Below are positions 9,205 through 17,755 of a DNA stretch of 64,000 bases, piece by piece. A program made the position numbers and the translations under genes. This stretch comes from DATAWK01 sp036267255 (GTDB lineage: Bacteria; Acidobacteriota; Terriglobia; Terriglobales; Acidobacteriaceae): assembly GCA_036267255.1 (NCBI GenBank), contig DATAWK010000003.1, positions 123,918-187,917 on the forward strand. Reading direction: 5' to 3'. Position 1 is the stretch's first letter. Every line of letters begins with the position of its first letter. The notes under the pieces are model-generated. The model was given only the letters and a program-made list of their open reading frames with translations, did no database searches and was not told the origin of the DNA.

Positions 9205-9234
9205 ATAGTATCCAGAATTTGAGGGTTTATACAA
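9205..9234 (-). promoter_or_regulatory. Predicted sigma-70-type promoter of the toxin-antitoxin pair
   Basis: On the minus strand TTGTAT (9229-9234) and TACTAT (9205-9210) are separated by 18 bases. Transcription would begin close to the GTG at 9197, which raises the possibility of a leaderless message. Confidence 0.4.
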
Positions 9235-9322
9235 GATTTATTATAAATTGGATCGCGCGACCTGATGCCTGAAATGCGCAATCCAGGCTCTCTCTTTCAG
9301 ATGTCTTGAGCATTCGACAGTT

Positions 9323-10006
9323 TCACCTGCGGATACTGTAGTTGCTTCGCTTCAGCAACGCTTGCGCCAGATCTTCGGGAGTATTGATATTGAGGAACCA
9401 GTCGGCGTTGCCGGCTGCGTGGCCCGGCGCATCGACAGGATAGCGGTCGATGGCGGTGGTGAATCCGCCGGGACAGTCTCCGCAAGGGAGGGAGGCTGCC
9501 TGTTCCAGGGCGAGCATGACCTTGTGCTTCCCTTCTATGAGCGCCTGTTGCAGTCCGGGCAAAAGGCTGCGATGGTAGGCGGCACAGAGCGGCTGGGGCA
9601 TGGTGGCAAGATATGGAACCACGGCCAAGGCGACGCCGCTGCGTGCTCGATCCAGCAATTCGGCCAGAAATGCAACGGGCATCCAGGGCAGATCGACGGG
9701 CAAAAAAAGATTCCAGGCGGTGGTGGATACTTCCAGCGCTGCGGTGATGCCGGCGAGCGGACCAGCCGAGTCTGCGGCATCGGGAATGACGGGAGCATAG
9801 CGGCCCAGTTCCAGCCGGTTGGTACAGATGCGGACCTCGCAACAGACAGCGCGGAGTTTGTCGAGGGCGTCTTCGAGCAGCGTGTGACCATGCCAGGCCA
9901 GCAGGACTTTGTCCTGGCCCAGGCGCGTGCTGTGCCCTCCGGCAAGAACAAAACCGGTTGCCGGGTCGGAGGCAATCGGGCCGGAGGCCATCGGGATGGA
10001 GGTCAT
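9323..10006 (-). CDS. mobA: Molybdenum cofactor guanylyltransferase
   Basis: 227 aa. Joins GMP to molybdopterin to give Mo-bis-MGD. The nucleotidyltransferase motif is GFVLAGGHSTRLGQDK (about residues 18-33), followed by SAGPLAGI and the metal-binding LPVDLPWMP; the C-terminal part contains GFTTAIDRYPVDAPG and NINTPEDL, which is the usual MobA ending. Its ATG follows directly on the stop codon of the upstream dipeptidase gene, so both are translated from one message. No other molybdenum genes are in the window. Confidence 0.87.
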   Translation of the reverse strand: MTSIPMASGPIASDPATGFVLAGGHSTRLGQDKVLLAWHGHTLLEDALDKLRAVCCEVRICTNRLELGRYAPVIPDAADSAGPLAGITAALEVSTTAWNLFLPVDLPWMPVAFLAELLDRARSGVALAVVPYLATMPQPLCAAYHRSLLPGLQQALIEGKHKVMLALEQAASLPCGDCPGGFTTAIDRYPVDAPGHAAGNADWFLNINTPEDLAQALLKRSNYSIRR

Positions 10007-11398
10007 CTAGGCTGCTCCCAGACGCTCAAAGAAGCGAACGATGGTTTCGATGCCGCGATAGTAGTTGGCGATGTGGAACTTTTCGTTGGGCGCGTGCAGA
10101 TTGTCATCGGGCAGACCGAAGCCCATCATGACGGTGGGAATCTTCAGGTGACGTTCAAAGTCGCCGACGATGGGGATGGAGCCGCCGGAGCGGATGAAGA
10201 CGGTTTCTTTGCCAAAGACGGTATGCAAGGCCGCGGTTGCCGCCTTGATGTAGGGGTTGTCGACGCCAATCACGATGGCATCGCCGGAGTGGATCAGGCG
10301 CACATCGACGGTGATGCCGACGGGGCAGAGAGATTCGACGTAGCGTTTGTAGAGGTCGAAGCTGGCCTGCGGCTGCATCTCCGGAACCAGCCGCATGGAG
10401 ACTTTGGCGGTTGCCTTTGCCGGGATGACGGTCTTTGCACCCGCGCCGGTAAAGCCGCCGGGCATGCCGTGGATCTCCAATGTGGGCCGCGCCCACAGGC
10501 GTTCGAGCACGGAAAATTGCGCTTCGCCGGTGAGCGACTTCGAGCCGACTTCGTGCTGCAGGAATTGCTTTTCATCGAAGGGCAGCGTCTTCCAGGTCTT
10601 TAACTCTTCGGACGAAGGAGGCGTGATGGCGTCATAAAAACCGGGAATCAGAATATGGCCTTTGGCATCTTTCAACTGCGCAATGATCTGGCAGAGCGCC
10701 ATGAAAGGATTGGGCGCGGCCCCGCCGTACATGCCGGAGTGCAGATCGGTCTTGGCCCCGTGCGCCTCGATTTCCGTGTAGATCATGCCGCGCAGGCCCA
10801 CGCAGAGCGTGGGCAGATCGGGCGCAAACATCTCTGTGTCGGAGACCAGTGCGAAGTCGGCCTTCAGTTGATCGGGATGCTCGCGCAGGAAGGTGGCAAT
10901 TCCCTCTCCGCCGACTTCCTCTTCGCCTTCGATGATCAGGCGGATGTTCAACGGCAGCCTGCCACCTGAATTTCCATCCCGGCCCGCCTGCATCAGGCTT
11001 TCCAGCGCTTTGACGTGCATGTACATCTGGCCTTTGTCGTCCACGGCGCCGCGAGCGTAGATGTTGCCGTCACGCTCGGAAGGTTCAAAGGGCGGGCTGA
11101 GCCATTCCTCCAGCGGATCGGGCGGCTGGACGTCATAGTGGCCGTAGCAGAGGCAGGTGGGCTTGCCGGGTGCATGCAGCCAGTCGGCATAAACCAGCGG
11201 ATGGCCGGAGGTTTCGATGAGATGGACATGCTCCATGCCGATGCGGCGCAGCTCGCGGACAAGAAAATCGGCGGCGCGGCGCGTGTCGTCGCGATGTTCA
11301 GGCAGCGTGGAGACGGAAGGAATGCGCAGCAGATCTTTCAGTTCAGCAAGAAAACGCGACTGGTTCTGCTGCGCGAACTCGATAGCGGTGGCGGACAT
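10007..11398 (-). CDS. M20-family dipeptidase
   Basis: 463 aa zinc metallopeptidase of the M20 family, cytosolic, likely cleaving dipeptides or similar amides. Metal and catalytic sites are visible: CYGHYDVQPPDP (His and Asp), ARGAVDDKGQ (bridging Asp), IEGEEEVGGEG (catalytic Glu-Glu) and the late His in MGFGLPDDNLHAPNE. A dimerisation domain lies in the middle (about 200-330). The substrate is not determined by sequence. It is the first gene of a two-gene unit with mobA. Confidence 0.9.
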   Translation of the reverse strand: MSATAIEFAQQNQSRFLAELKDLLRIPSVSTLPEHRDDTRRAADFLVRELRRIGMEHVHLIETSGHPLVYADWLHAPGKPTCLCYGHYDVQPPDPLEEWLSPPFEPSERDGNIYARGAVDDKGQMYMHVKALESLMQAGRDGNSGGRLPLNIRLIIEGEEEVGGEGIATFLREHPDQLKADFALVSDTEMFAPDLPTLCVGLRGMIYTEIEAHGAKTDLHSGMYGGAAPNPFMALCQIIAQLKDAKGHILIPGFYDAITPPSSEELKTWKTLPFDEKQFLQHEVGSKSLTGEAQFSVLERLWARPTLEIHGMPGGFTGAGAKTVIPAKATAKVSMRLVPEMQPQASFDLYKRYVESLCPVGITVDVRLIHSGDAIVIGVDNPYIKAATAALHTVFGKETVFIRSGGSIPIVGDFERHLKIPTVMMGFGLPDDNLHAPNEKFHIANYYRGIETIVRFFERLGAA

Positions 11399-11440
11399 GG
11401 AGTCTCCTGATGTGGATATCGGCCTGAGAACGCGGCAGAG

Positions 11441-11812
11441 CTAATAGCGATCGATCGATGGGTCAATCTGGATGGACCATCCATCAATGCCACCGGCGAG
11501 GGATTGCGCCCGCTCGAAGCCCTGCTCGCGCAACCAGAGCACGACGCTGAGAGAACGCACGCCGCGGTGGCAATACACGACGATGTGGGCGTCGGGATCC
11601 AGTTCCTGATGCGCGCGCGTGGGAACGTCTCCCATGGGCATGTTTCGGGAGCCAGCGATGGCGCCCATGTCGACCTCCCACGGTTCACGTACATCGAGGA
11701 GAACAAATCCGGGAGGGGCCTCGCTGAGGACGCCGGGCGCTGCGGGTTGAGAGGATGGCGCAGCCTTCAATTGCGAGGCCAAATCCTGAGCGGAGATTTC
11801 ATGTTGTATCAC
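11441..11812 (-). CDS. Single-domain rhodanese-like sulfurtransferase
   Basis: 123 aa. A rhodanese domain with LLDVREPWEVDMGAIAG (entry motif) and the active-site loop VYCHRGVRS with the catalytic Cys, ending in LAGGIDGWSIQIDPSI. Such GlpE/PspE-like proteins move sulfur as a persulfide. It sits between the dipeptidase and a DUF4239 membrane protein on the same strand, with gaps of 42 and 72 bases, so co-expression is possible but not shown. Confidence 0.85.
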   Translation of the reverse strand: MIQHEISAQDLASQLKAAPSSQPAAPGVLSEAPPGFVLLDVREPWEVDMGAIAGSRNMPMGDVPTRAHQELDPDAHIVVYCHRGVRSLSVVLWLREQGFERAQSLAGGIDGWSIQIDPSIDRY

Positions 11813-11884
11813 GCGACAGGATACATCGGGACAGTGCTTTTTTGCACGTTCGGAGTTTCCATGCGTTCGGGACAGGATCGGGGT

Positions 11885-12649
11885 CTAATCGTTACCAGAC
11901 ATGGTGTTCTGCGCCTGAGCAAACGCGTAGGAACTAACATGGACCGAACCTCGAAACGGCATATCTATATCCGCGATTGCAGACAGGATCAATGAGATGA
12001 GCAGAGCAAGGGAGAGAACAAGCACGAAGTGAAGCACGATATTTTCGCTGCCAATGAGACTGGCCGCTACGATCGTGATGATGCCGCCACTGATCAGGAC
12101 AGCCCATAGAATGGCCGGGAGGCTGGAATCATTTTCCAACCGCCGTTGGCGGCGATGCAGCGTCAGGTCTCCCAGTTCGAAGATTGTATGGTCCAGGCTG
12201 GTCTGTTGCGAGGCATTATTTACCTGCGTGCTTATCACCACGCTCCATAGATGATCGATGACCTGATGGCCTTCTCGACTCCAATGCCCCCTGCTCATGG
12301 CCGGCCATTCCGCCGTAACCATGTCCCGGGCATACATCCGGGCCCACTGCTGCACCGCATCTCTCTGAGGTTCCGGCAGACCCTCGGCCGTCCGATATAC
12401 ATTCACCAACGCACTTGCTTCCAGGTCCGCGTTCGAATCGGCAACCTGGAAGTTGCCCCACACGGCATACAGCATGAAGCCGATCATGACGGCATAGATG
12501 GTGCCGATGACGGAAATCTGCCACCCGATCACATCGTTATGAGCACGCCGTTTCGCTGGGATCCAGATGCGATTCAGGAGAAATAAAAACGTGAAGGATG
12601 AAATCAGGCACGCAAGAATGAGGACAACATTATCGTAGCCGTTTAGCAT
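11885..12649 (-). CDS. DUF4239-like integral membrane protein
   Basis: About 254 aa from the ATG at 12649, preceded by GGAG at a suitable distance; a GTG at 12706 would add 19 residues. Membrane segments are predicted at the N-terminus (VVLILACLISSFTFLFLLN) and around ISVIGTIYAVMIGFMLYAVW, and a pair near the C-terminus (AILWAVLISGGIITIVAA and LVLSLALLISLILSAIAD). A soluble helical region (about 65-175) lies between. Family proteins (bestrophin-like architecture) are of unknown function. Confidence 0.7.
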   Translation of the reverse strand: MLNGYDNVVLILACLISSFTFLFLLNRIWIPAKRRAHNDVIGWQISVIGTIYAVMIGFMLYAVWGNFQVADSNADLEASALVNVYRTAEGLPEPQRDAVQQWARMYARDMVTAEWPAMSRGHWSREGHQVIDHLWSVVISTQVNNASQQTSLDHTIFELGDLTLHRRQRRLENDSSLPAILWAVLISGGIITIVAASLIGSENIVLHFVLVLSLALLISLILSAIADIDMPFRGSVHVSSYAFAQAQNTMSGND

Positions 12650-12875
12650 TTTTACTCCGAGGAAAGCCGACACAGGTGCATCCTTTGAAAACGGGGAAAT
12701 TTTCACACCTTCTTCATAATTCGCGATACTCTGCGCGATAAAGATTTGCTCCTACTCTACTGCACAAATTTATTGCTTTGTAATTTTTTAGCGACCGGCA
12801 AGTTTGGATGTATGAAATTCAGAGGATTCGAGTTAAGCTGGCTCCGGCAAAGTAAAAACAAAGGGCGTGACCTCA

Positions 12876-13571
12876 ATGATAAAAATACGTGACCTGAATC
12901 GACGGAATTTCATGAAGGCGGCCACAGCCAGCGTGCTGGGCGGTGCCGTGGCATCGGTTGGCATGGACGCTTTTGCTCCCGTGGAGGCCCAAGCGCAGAC
13001 CACAGACACACCGCAGCAGGCACTGCAGCGCCTGGTCGATGGAAATAAGCGCTATGTGGATCAACGGTTGACTTCGTTTACCAAAGATATGGCGCTCATC
13101 CGTCAACATACGGCGGAAAAGCAGGAGCCGTTTGCTGCCGTGCTTTCCTGCGCTGACTCGCGTGTGCCGGTGGAGATTGTCTTCGATCAGGCCATTGGAG
13201 ATGTTTTTGTGACGCGGGTTGCGGGGAATATTGCGACGCCGGAGATCATTGCAAGCCTGGAATATGGAGCGGCGGTCCTGGGAACCAAAGTCCTTGTGGT
13301 GATGGGCCACAGCGCTTGCGGGGCGGTCAAGGCGACCATTGCGGGCAAAGAGGTTCCGGGACAGATCAGCTCACTCTATCCCTATATTTATCCCGCGGTG
13401 GAACAGGCCGGAACATCGTTAGAGGCGGCGAGCAAACAAAACGTCAAGAATCAGGTCAGCCTTTTAAGTAAGGCATCGCCTGTTCTCGCGAAACTCATCC
13501 AGGAGAAAAACCTGCAGATCGTTTCGGCCTTCTACGATGTTTCCACGGGCCAGGTAACGATGCTGGAGTAA
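12876..13571 (+). CDS. Tat-exported beta-carbonic anhydrase
   Basis: About 231 aa. The N-terminus carries a twin-arginine motif (NRRNFMK) and a hydrophobic stretch ending at an Ala-rich cleavage region near residue 40, so the enzyme should fold in the cytosol with its zinc and be exported. Zinc ligands of the beta class are present: Cys92 in SCADSRV (with Asp94/Arg96 dyad), His145 and Cys148 in MGHSACGAV. The reaction is reversible hydration of CO2. A GTG at 12867 is an alternative start. It is divergent from the DUF4239 gene. Confidence 0.88.
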   Translation: MIKIRDLNRRNFMKAATASVLGGAVASVGMDAFAPVEAQAQTTDTPQQALQRLVDGNKRYVDQRLTSFTKDMALIRQHTAEKQEPFAAVLSCADSRVPVEIVFDQAIGDVFVTRVAGNIATPEIIASLEYGAAVLGTKVLVVMGHSACGAVKATIAGKEVPGQISSLYPYIYPAVEQAGTSLEAASKQNVKNQVSLLSKASPVLAKLIQEKNLQIVSAFYDVSTGQVTMLE

Positions 13572-13623
13572 GGCTGCACCGATGGATGCAGCCTGCCGCA
13601 GAGAGATCTTACGATGTCCCTCA

Positions 13624-13698
13624 GTGGCTAAAGCCACAATTTTATGGCCCTTTGATGGCACGGCTAAAGCCGTACCCCTTCAAAACCTATGAATGCAA
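13624..13698. repeat. REP-like palindromic intergenic repeat, copy B, with an extra hairpin
   Basis: Bases 13646-13698 align with 2712-2763 across their full length (roughly three of four bases identical by eye); the core hairpin is GGCACGGCT/AGCCGTACC. A second small palindrome, GTGGCTAAAGCCAC (13624-13637), shares the GGCTAAAGCC centre. The site is again between convergent genes. A GGCTGCA/TGCAGCC hairpin just upstream (13574-13595) may serve as a terminator of the carbonic anhydrase gene. Confidence 0.65.
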
Positions 13699-13703
13699 CC
13701 GTC

Positions 13704-15953
13704 CTACTTCAAACTGACGGTCTGTTGGAACGGTAAGCTCTGCGAGGAACCGCCAACAGAAAAGGTGTATGCGCCGGGGACCTGTTCCCAGTCGGATTTC
13801 TGCTCGTTATAGATGGTGAGATATTCTCGCGGGATGGTCACGGTGACGTATTGACTCTCGCCGGGATTCAAACGCACTTTATTCCAGCCAACCAGACGCT
13901 TGGGCGGCTCCTCGGCGCTTGCGGGTAAGGATGCATAGACCTCGGCGATCTCGGCTCCGGCGCGACTGCCTGTGTTTTTGACGGTAAAGCCGATTGTGAC
14001 CTGATCTCCCGGTGTGACCTTCAGACCGGAGTATGCATACGTGGTGTAGGACAGGCCATAGCCGAAGGGAAACAGGACCGGCTTGTGTTTCGCGTCATAC
14101 CACTTGTAGCCGACCAGCAGGCCTTCGGTGTAGTGGACGGAGTAGCCGGACCAGACATGCGTCGGCCCGTTGACGGCGCCGGTTCCCTGCCCCCGGTCCG
14201 CGGCTGTCAGCGGTGGGATCGTTGGATGGGGCAAATCCTGATCGCTCTTTGGAAAGGTTACGGCAAGCTTGCCTGTTGGATTGACTTTGCCCAGCAATAC
14301 ATTGGCAACGGCCACATCGCCGCTGCTGCCGGCATACCATGCCTCCAGAATGCCGCTGACCTTGTTGACCCACGGCATGGTCACAGGACCCCCTGTTTCC
14401 AGAACGACGACGGTATGCGGGTTGGCTGCGGCCACCTGCTCGATGAGCGCATCCTGATTGTCGGGAAGCGACAGGCTGCGCAAATCCATCCCTTCGGCCT
14501 CCCACTGGTGGGCAAAGATGATGGCCACGTCGGAGCTTTTGGCCAGAGCCGCTGCGGACGCAGGATCCTGACCTGAGTTGAACTCTACCTTGGCATCGGG
14601 AAGCATGGCGCGAAGCGTTTTCAAGGGTGAGGTCGGGAACCAGATGTGCTCCTGCCACACGGTCGCGCCATGACCGAGAGGGTCGATGGCATTGCCGCCC
14701 GGCGGGTCAACCTGCGCGGAACCGCCGCCGGAGATCATGCCGACGTCCGCATGCGCACCGATGACGGCGAGCGTGCGCAGCTTTGTTGCATCGAGCGGAA
14801 GGATGGCGTTGTCATTCTTGAGCAGAACGATGCTCTGCTCTTCCAACTGCTGGGCGATTCTCAGACCGCCTCGGGCATCGACGACGCTTTTCTGCACCGG
14901 ATCGTCGACGATTCCAGAGGCAAACTCCGAACGCAACACCCGCCGCGCATGGTCGTCAATTTGCGAGAGAGGGACCTTTCCATCCTCGACAGCCTGCTTG
15001 AGCGCGGGGCCGAAGAAGTCGGCCATGGGCTGCTCCTGATCCAGACCGGCAGCGGAGGCTTTTACAGTGCTGTGCGTGCCACCCCAATCGGAGAGTACGA
15101 AGCCTTTGAAACCCCACTGGTGCTTCAGAACTTCACCGAGCAGGTAAGGATTTTCACACGCATAATCGTCATTGATGCGGTTATAGGAACACATGACCGC
15201 TGCGGCGTGAGAGATTTCCAAGCCGATATGAAAGGCCAGCAGATCGCTTTCCTGCATGGCTCGTTTGGAGATGATGACGTTGACGATATTGCGGCCTGTC
15301 TCCTGATCGTTCATCGCATAATGCTTGATGTCGCCAATGACATGCTGCGCCTGCACTCCTTTGGCAAGATTGCCCACCAGGGTTCCGGCGAGGATCGGAT
15401 CCTCACCGAGAAACTCAAAGGTGCGGCCATCCCTGGGTTCACGCGTCAGGTTGACGCCACCGCCGAGCGTCATGTTAAAGCCCTGGGCGCGCAATTCGCG
15501 ACCGATCAACGCGCCGTATTCGTAGGCTGCGGCGGGGTCCCAGCTTGAAGCCATACCCAGGTCCGAGGGCAGTGCGGTGGAATAACGCCCGTTGACGCCA
15601 CTGTCACGCACGCCATACGCGGAATCGGATATATAGATGGGAGGAATCCCCAATCGCGGAATGCCGACGACATATCCTGCACCCCCATTGGCCAGATGCG
15701 TCAGAGGCATCTGCCATTGCCTGGCGTGCGCCATTCCATTGCCGTGCAGCAGAGAGATTTTTTCGTCCAGCGTAAGCTGCTTCAGCACCATCTCCGCCCG
15801 AACGTCGGGAGACAGGCTGGGATTCATCCACGGGCCTTTTGGCGGGGTGTTCTCCGGAGAGTGTTGCGCGGAGGCAGGCAATGCTGCAAGGAAGCAACCT
15901 ATAATAACGAGAGTAAGCATACCTGTTCGGCGAAGGCGTTTGGACAAATCCAT
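13704..15953 (-). CDS. Glycoside hydrolase family 3 beta-glucosidase, exported
   Basis: About 749 aa from the ATG at 15953, which follows an AGGAG at the right distance. A signal peptide (to about ASAQ, residue 30) is followed by the GH3 TIM-barrel domain with RDGRTFEFLGEDP and the nucleophile motif VLSDWGGTH, the (alpha/beta)6 sandwich domain (about 390-560), and a C-terminal fibronectin-III-like domain (about 650-749). It should release glucose from oligo- or polysaccharide ends in the periplasm or outside. A perfect palindromic operator lies about 40 bases upstream, so induction by a sugar-responsive LacI-type regulator is likely. Confidence 0.9.
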   Translation of the reverse strand: MDLSKRLRRTGMLTLVIIGCFLAALPASAQHSPENTPPKGPWMNPSLSPDVRAEMVLKQLTLDEKISLLHGNGMAHARQWQMPLTHLANGGAGYVVGIPRLGIPPIYISDSAYGVRDSGVNGRYSTALPSDLGMASSWDPAAAYEYGALIGRELRAQGFNMTLGGGVNLTREPRDGRTFEFLGEDPILAGTLVGNLAKGVQAQHVIGDIKHYAMNDQETGRNIVNVIISKRAMQESDLLAFHIGLEISHAAAVMCSYNRINDDYACENPYLLGEVLKHQWGFKGFVLSDWGGTHSTVKASAAGLDQEQPMADFFGPALKQAVEDGKVPLSQIDDHARRVLRSEFASGIVDDPVQKSVVDARGGLRIAQQLEEQSIVLLKNDNAILPLDATKLRTLAVIGAHADVGMISGGGSAQVDPPGGNAIDPLGHGATVWQEHIWFPTSPLKTLRAMLPDAKVEFNSGQDPASAAALAKSSDVAIIFAHQWEAEGMDLRSLSLPDNQDALIEQVAAANPHTVVVLETGGPVTMPWVNKVSGILEAWYAGSSGDVAVANVLLGKVNPTGKLAVTFPKSDQDLPHPTIPPLTAADRGQGTGAVNGPTHVWSGYSVHYTEGLLVGYKWYDAKHKPVLFPFGYGLSYTTYAYSGLKVTPGDQVTIGFTVKNTGSRAGAEIAEVYASLPASAEEPPKRLVGWNKVRLNPGESQYVTVTIPREYLTIYNEQKSDWEQVPGAYTFSVGGSSQSLPFQQTVSLK

Positions 15954-15990
15954 TCTTTCTCCTGGGAACAATCCCGCAATAGATTACAAC

Positions 15991-16002
15991 ACAATCGATT
16001 GT
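15991..16002. promoter_or_regulatory. LacI-type palindromic operator upstream of the GH3 gene
   Basis: ACAATCGATTGT is a perfect 12-base palindrome with central CG, the common form of LacI/GalR-family operators. It lies 38 bases upstream of the beta-glucosidase start. No LacI-family gene is in the window. The rest of 16003-16240 shows a TATAAT at 16151-16156 as a possible -10 box of the plus-strand regulator gene. Confidence 0.5.
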
Positions 16003-16240
16003 CTTAAGGATTTAATGCATTGTTGTCTGTTATCGATACTGAATACCGGTTTATGGCGAATATCGCAGACATATTCGATCTATGCCTAGAATGAAATAGT
16101 ATCAGAAAAACTGTCCAATGGCTTCGGCAGGACGGGGTTTCCGGCAAAGGTATAATTTCGTTCCACGGCCAGACGGTATGGCAGGATTCGATTCTGAGTA
16201 CCCGGTTATCCGGTAAAGGATTAGGCTAGAAGTCAGGTGT

Positions 16241-17659
16241 ATGAGTCCATCGCAAAGAGTCCTGATTGTTGAAGACGAACTGAATGCCCGGCTGGGGCTG
16301 GCTGAATTGATTTCTGGCTGGGGCTACCGTACAGAGACGGCAGAGAATGGGATCGAAGCGCTGGAGCGTATCCAGAGCTTTCAGCCCACGATTCTCGTCT
16401 CCGACATGAAAATGCCGCGCATGGACGGCCTGGAGCTGCTAGCGCAATTGCAGGAGCAGCAGTCCAAGCTGGCCGTGATCATGCTGACCGCGCAAGGCAC
16501 CATTGACAGCGCCGTCGAGTCGATGAAGCGCGGCGCCTATGACTACATCCAGAAGCCGGTGGACCCGCATCGCCTGCGCACCATTCTGGCCAATGCCAGC
16601 CGCCAGCAGGAAACGGAACGAGAACTGGAGATTACCCGCCGCCAACTGCGCGATACGGGCGTGTTCGGATCGCTGGTGGGGAAATCGAAGATCATGCGGG
16701 AGATTTTCGCTCTGATCGAACAGATTGCCTCCAGCAATGTCTCTGTCCTGATTACCGGCGAAAGTGGAACGGGCAAAGAACTGGTGTCGCGCACGCTGCA
16801 CCAGCTGAGTCCGCGAAACAGCAAGCCTTTTGTCGCGGTCAACTGCGCCGCCATTCCAGAAACGCTGATTGAGAGCGAGATTTTCGGCCATGAGAAAGGC
16901 GCTTTCACGGGTGCTCTGGAGCGCCGGGCCGGATGCTTTGAACTGGCCGAAGAAGGCACGCTGCTGCTGGATGAAATTGGCGAGATGCCTATCGGCACGC
17001 AGGCCAAGCTGCTGCGCGTGCTGGAAGATCATCGCCTGCGCCGACTGGGCAGCAAGGTGGAGACGCCGGTGGATGTGCGTGTGCTGGCGGCCACCAACAA
17101 AGTGCCGGAAGAGGCCATTGCAGGCGGCCATCTACGCGGCGATCTCTACTATCGCCTGAACGTCTTTAACATTCATATGCCGCCGCTGCGGGCGCACAAA
17201 GAGGACATTCCTTTTATCACGGAGGCCATGATCCGGGACATGAATTCCCGGCATGGACGCAATGTTCAGGGCGTGGATGCGGAGATACTGGAAATATTTC
17301 AGGCGTATGACTGGCCGGGAAACGTTCGCGAGCTGCGCAATACGCTGGAACGGGCCGTGATTCTGTGCGGCGAAGGAAATCTGAATCGTACGCATTTGCC
17401 GATCGGCTTTGGCACGATCCGGCAATCCAGTGCGACGGAAAACCCCGATCAGGTATCGGTTACGGTGGGGACGACGGTCGATGAAGTGGAACGTCTGCTG
17501 ATTCTAAAGACTTTGGAGTCCACAGGAAACAATAAGACCCGGGCGGCGGAGATCCTGGGTATCAGTTTGAAGACACTCCACAATAAACTAAAAGAGTATG
17601 GCGCTGTGCTGGTATCCCCGGCTCCTTCCCAAGATGACCCACTTGAGTCTTCCCTCTGA
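16241..17659 (+). CDS. NtrC-family sigma-54-dependent response regulator
   Basis: 472 aa. The receiver domain (1-125) has the phospho-acceptor in LVSDMKMPRMDG and the Lys in YIQKPVDP. The AAA+ domain (about 145-385) has Walker A GESGTGKE near residue 172, the sigma-54 contact loop GAFTGA near residue 220 and Walker B LLLDEIGEM. The C-terminus is a Fis-type helix-turn-helix (NKTRAAEILGISLKTLHNKL). It should activate RNA polymerase with sigma-54 when phosphorylated by the histidine kinase encoded 97 bases downstream. Target genes are unknown. Confidence 0.93.
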   Translation: MSPSQRVLIVEDELNARLGLAELISGWGYRTETAENGIEALERIQSFQPTILVSDMKMPRMDGLELLAQLQEQQSKLAVIMLTAQGTIDSAVESMKRGAYDYIQKPVDPHRLRTILANASRQQETERELEITRRQLRDTGVFGSLVGKSKIMREIFALIEQIASSNVSVLITGESGTGKELVSRTLHQLSPRNSKPFVAVNCAAIPETLIESEIFGHEKGAFTGALERRAGCFELAEEGTLLLDEIGEMPIGTQAKLLRVLEDHRLRRLGSKVETPVDVRVLAATNKVPEEAIAGGHLRGDLYYRLNVFNIHMPPLRAHKEDIPFITEAMIRDMNSRHGRNVQGVDAEILEIFQAYDWPGNVRELRNTLERAVILCGEGNLNRTHLPIGFGTIRQSSATENPDQVSVTVGTTVDEVERLLILKTLESTGNNKTRAAEILGISLKTLHNKLKEYGAVLVSPAPSQDDPLESSL

Positions 17660-17755
17660 ATGTTCGTTCGGAAGTACGCCCACGAAACACCGCTGCCAAC
17701 CGTTACAATCAGAGGCCACCACTGTGGAAAAAGGGTGCCTGGCTGAGACGTAAGC

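Noticed and set aside
9362..10603. Plus-strand frame of 413 codons
   Set aside because: Antisense to mobA and the M20 dipeptidase; glycine/aspartate-rich translation typical of a shadow frame.
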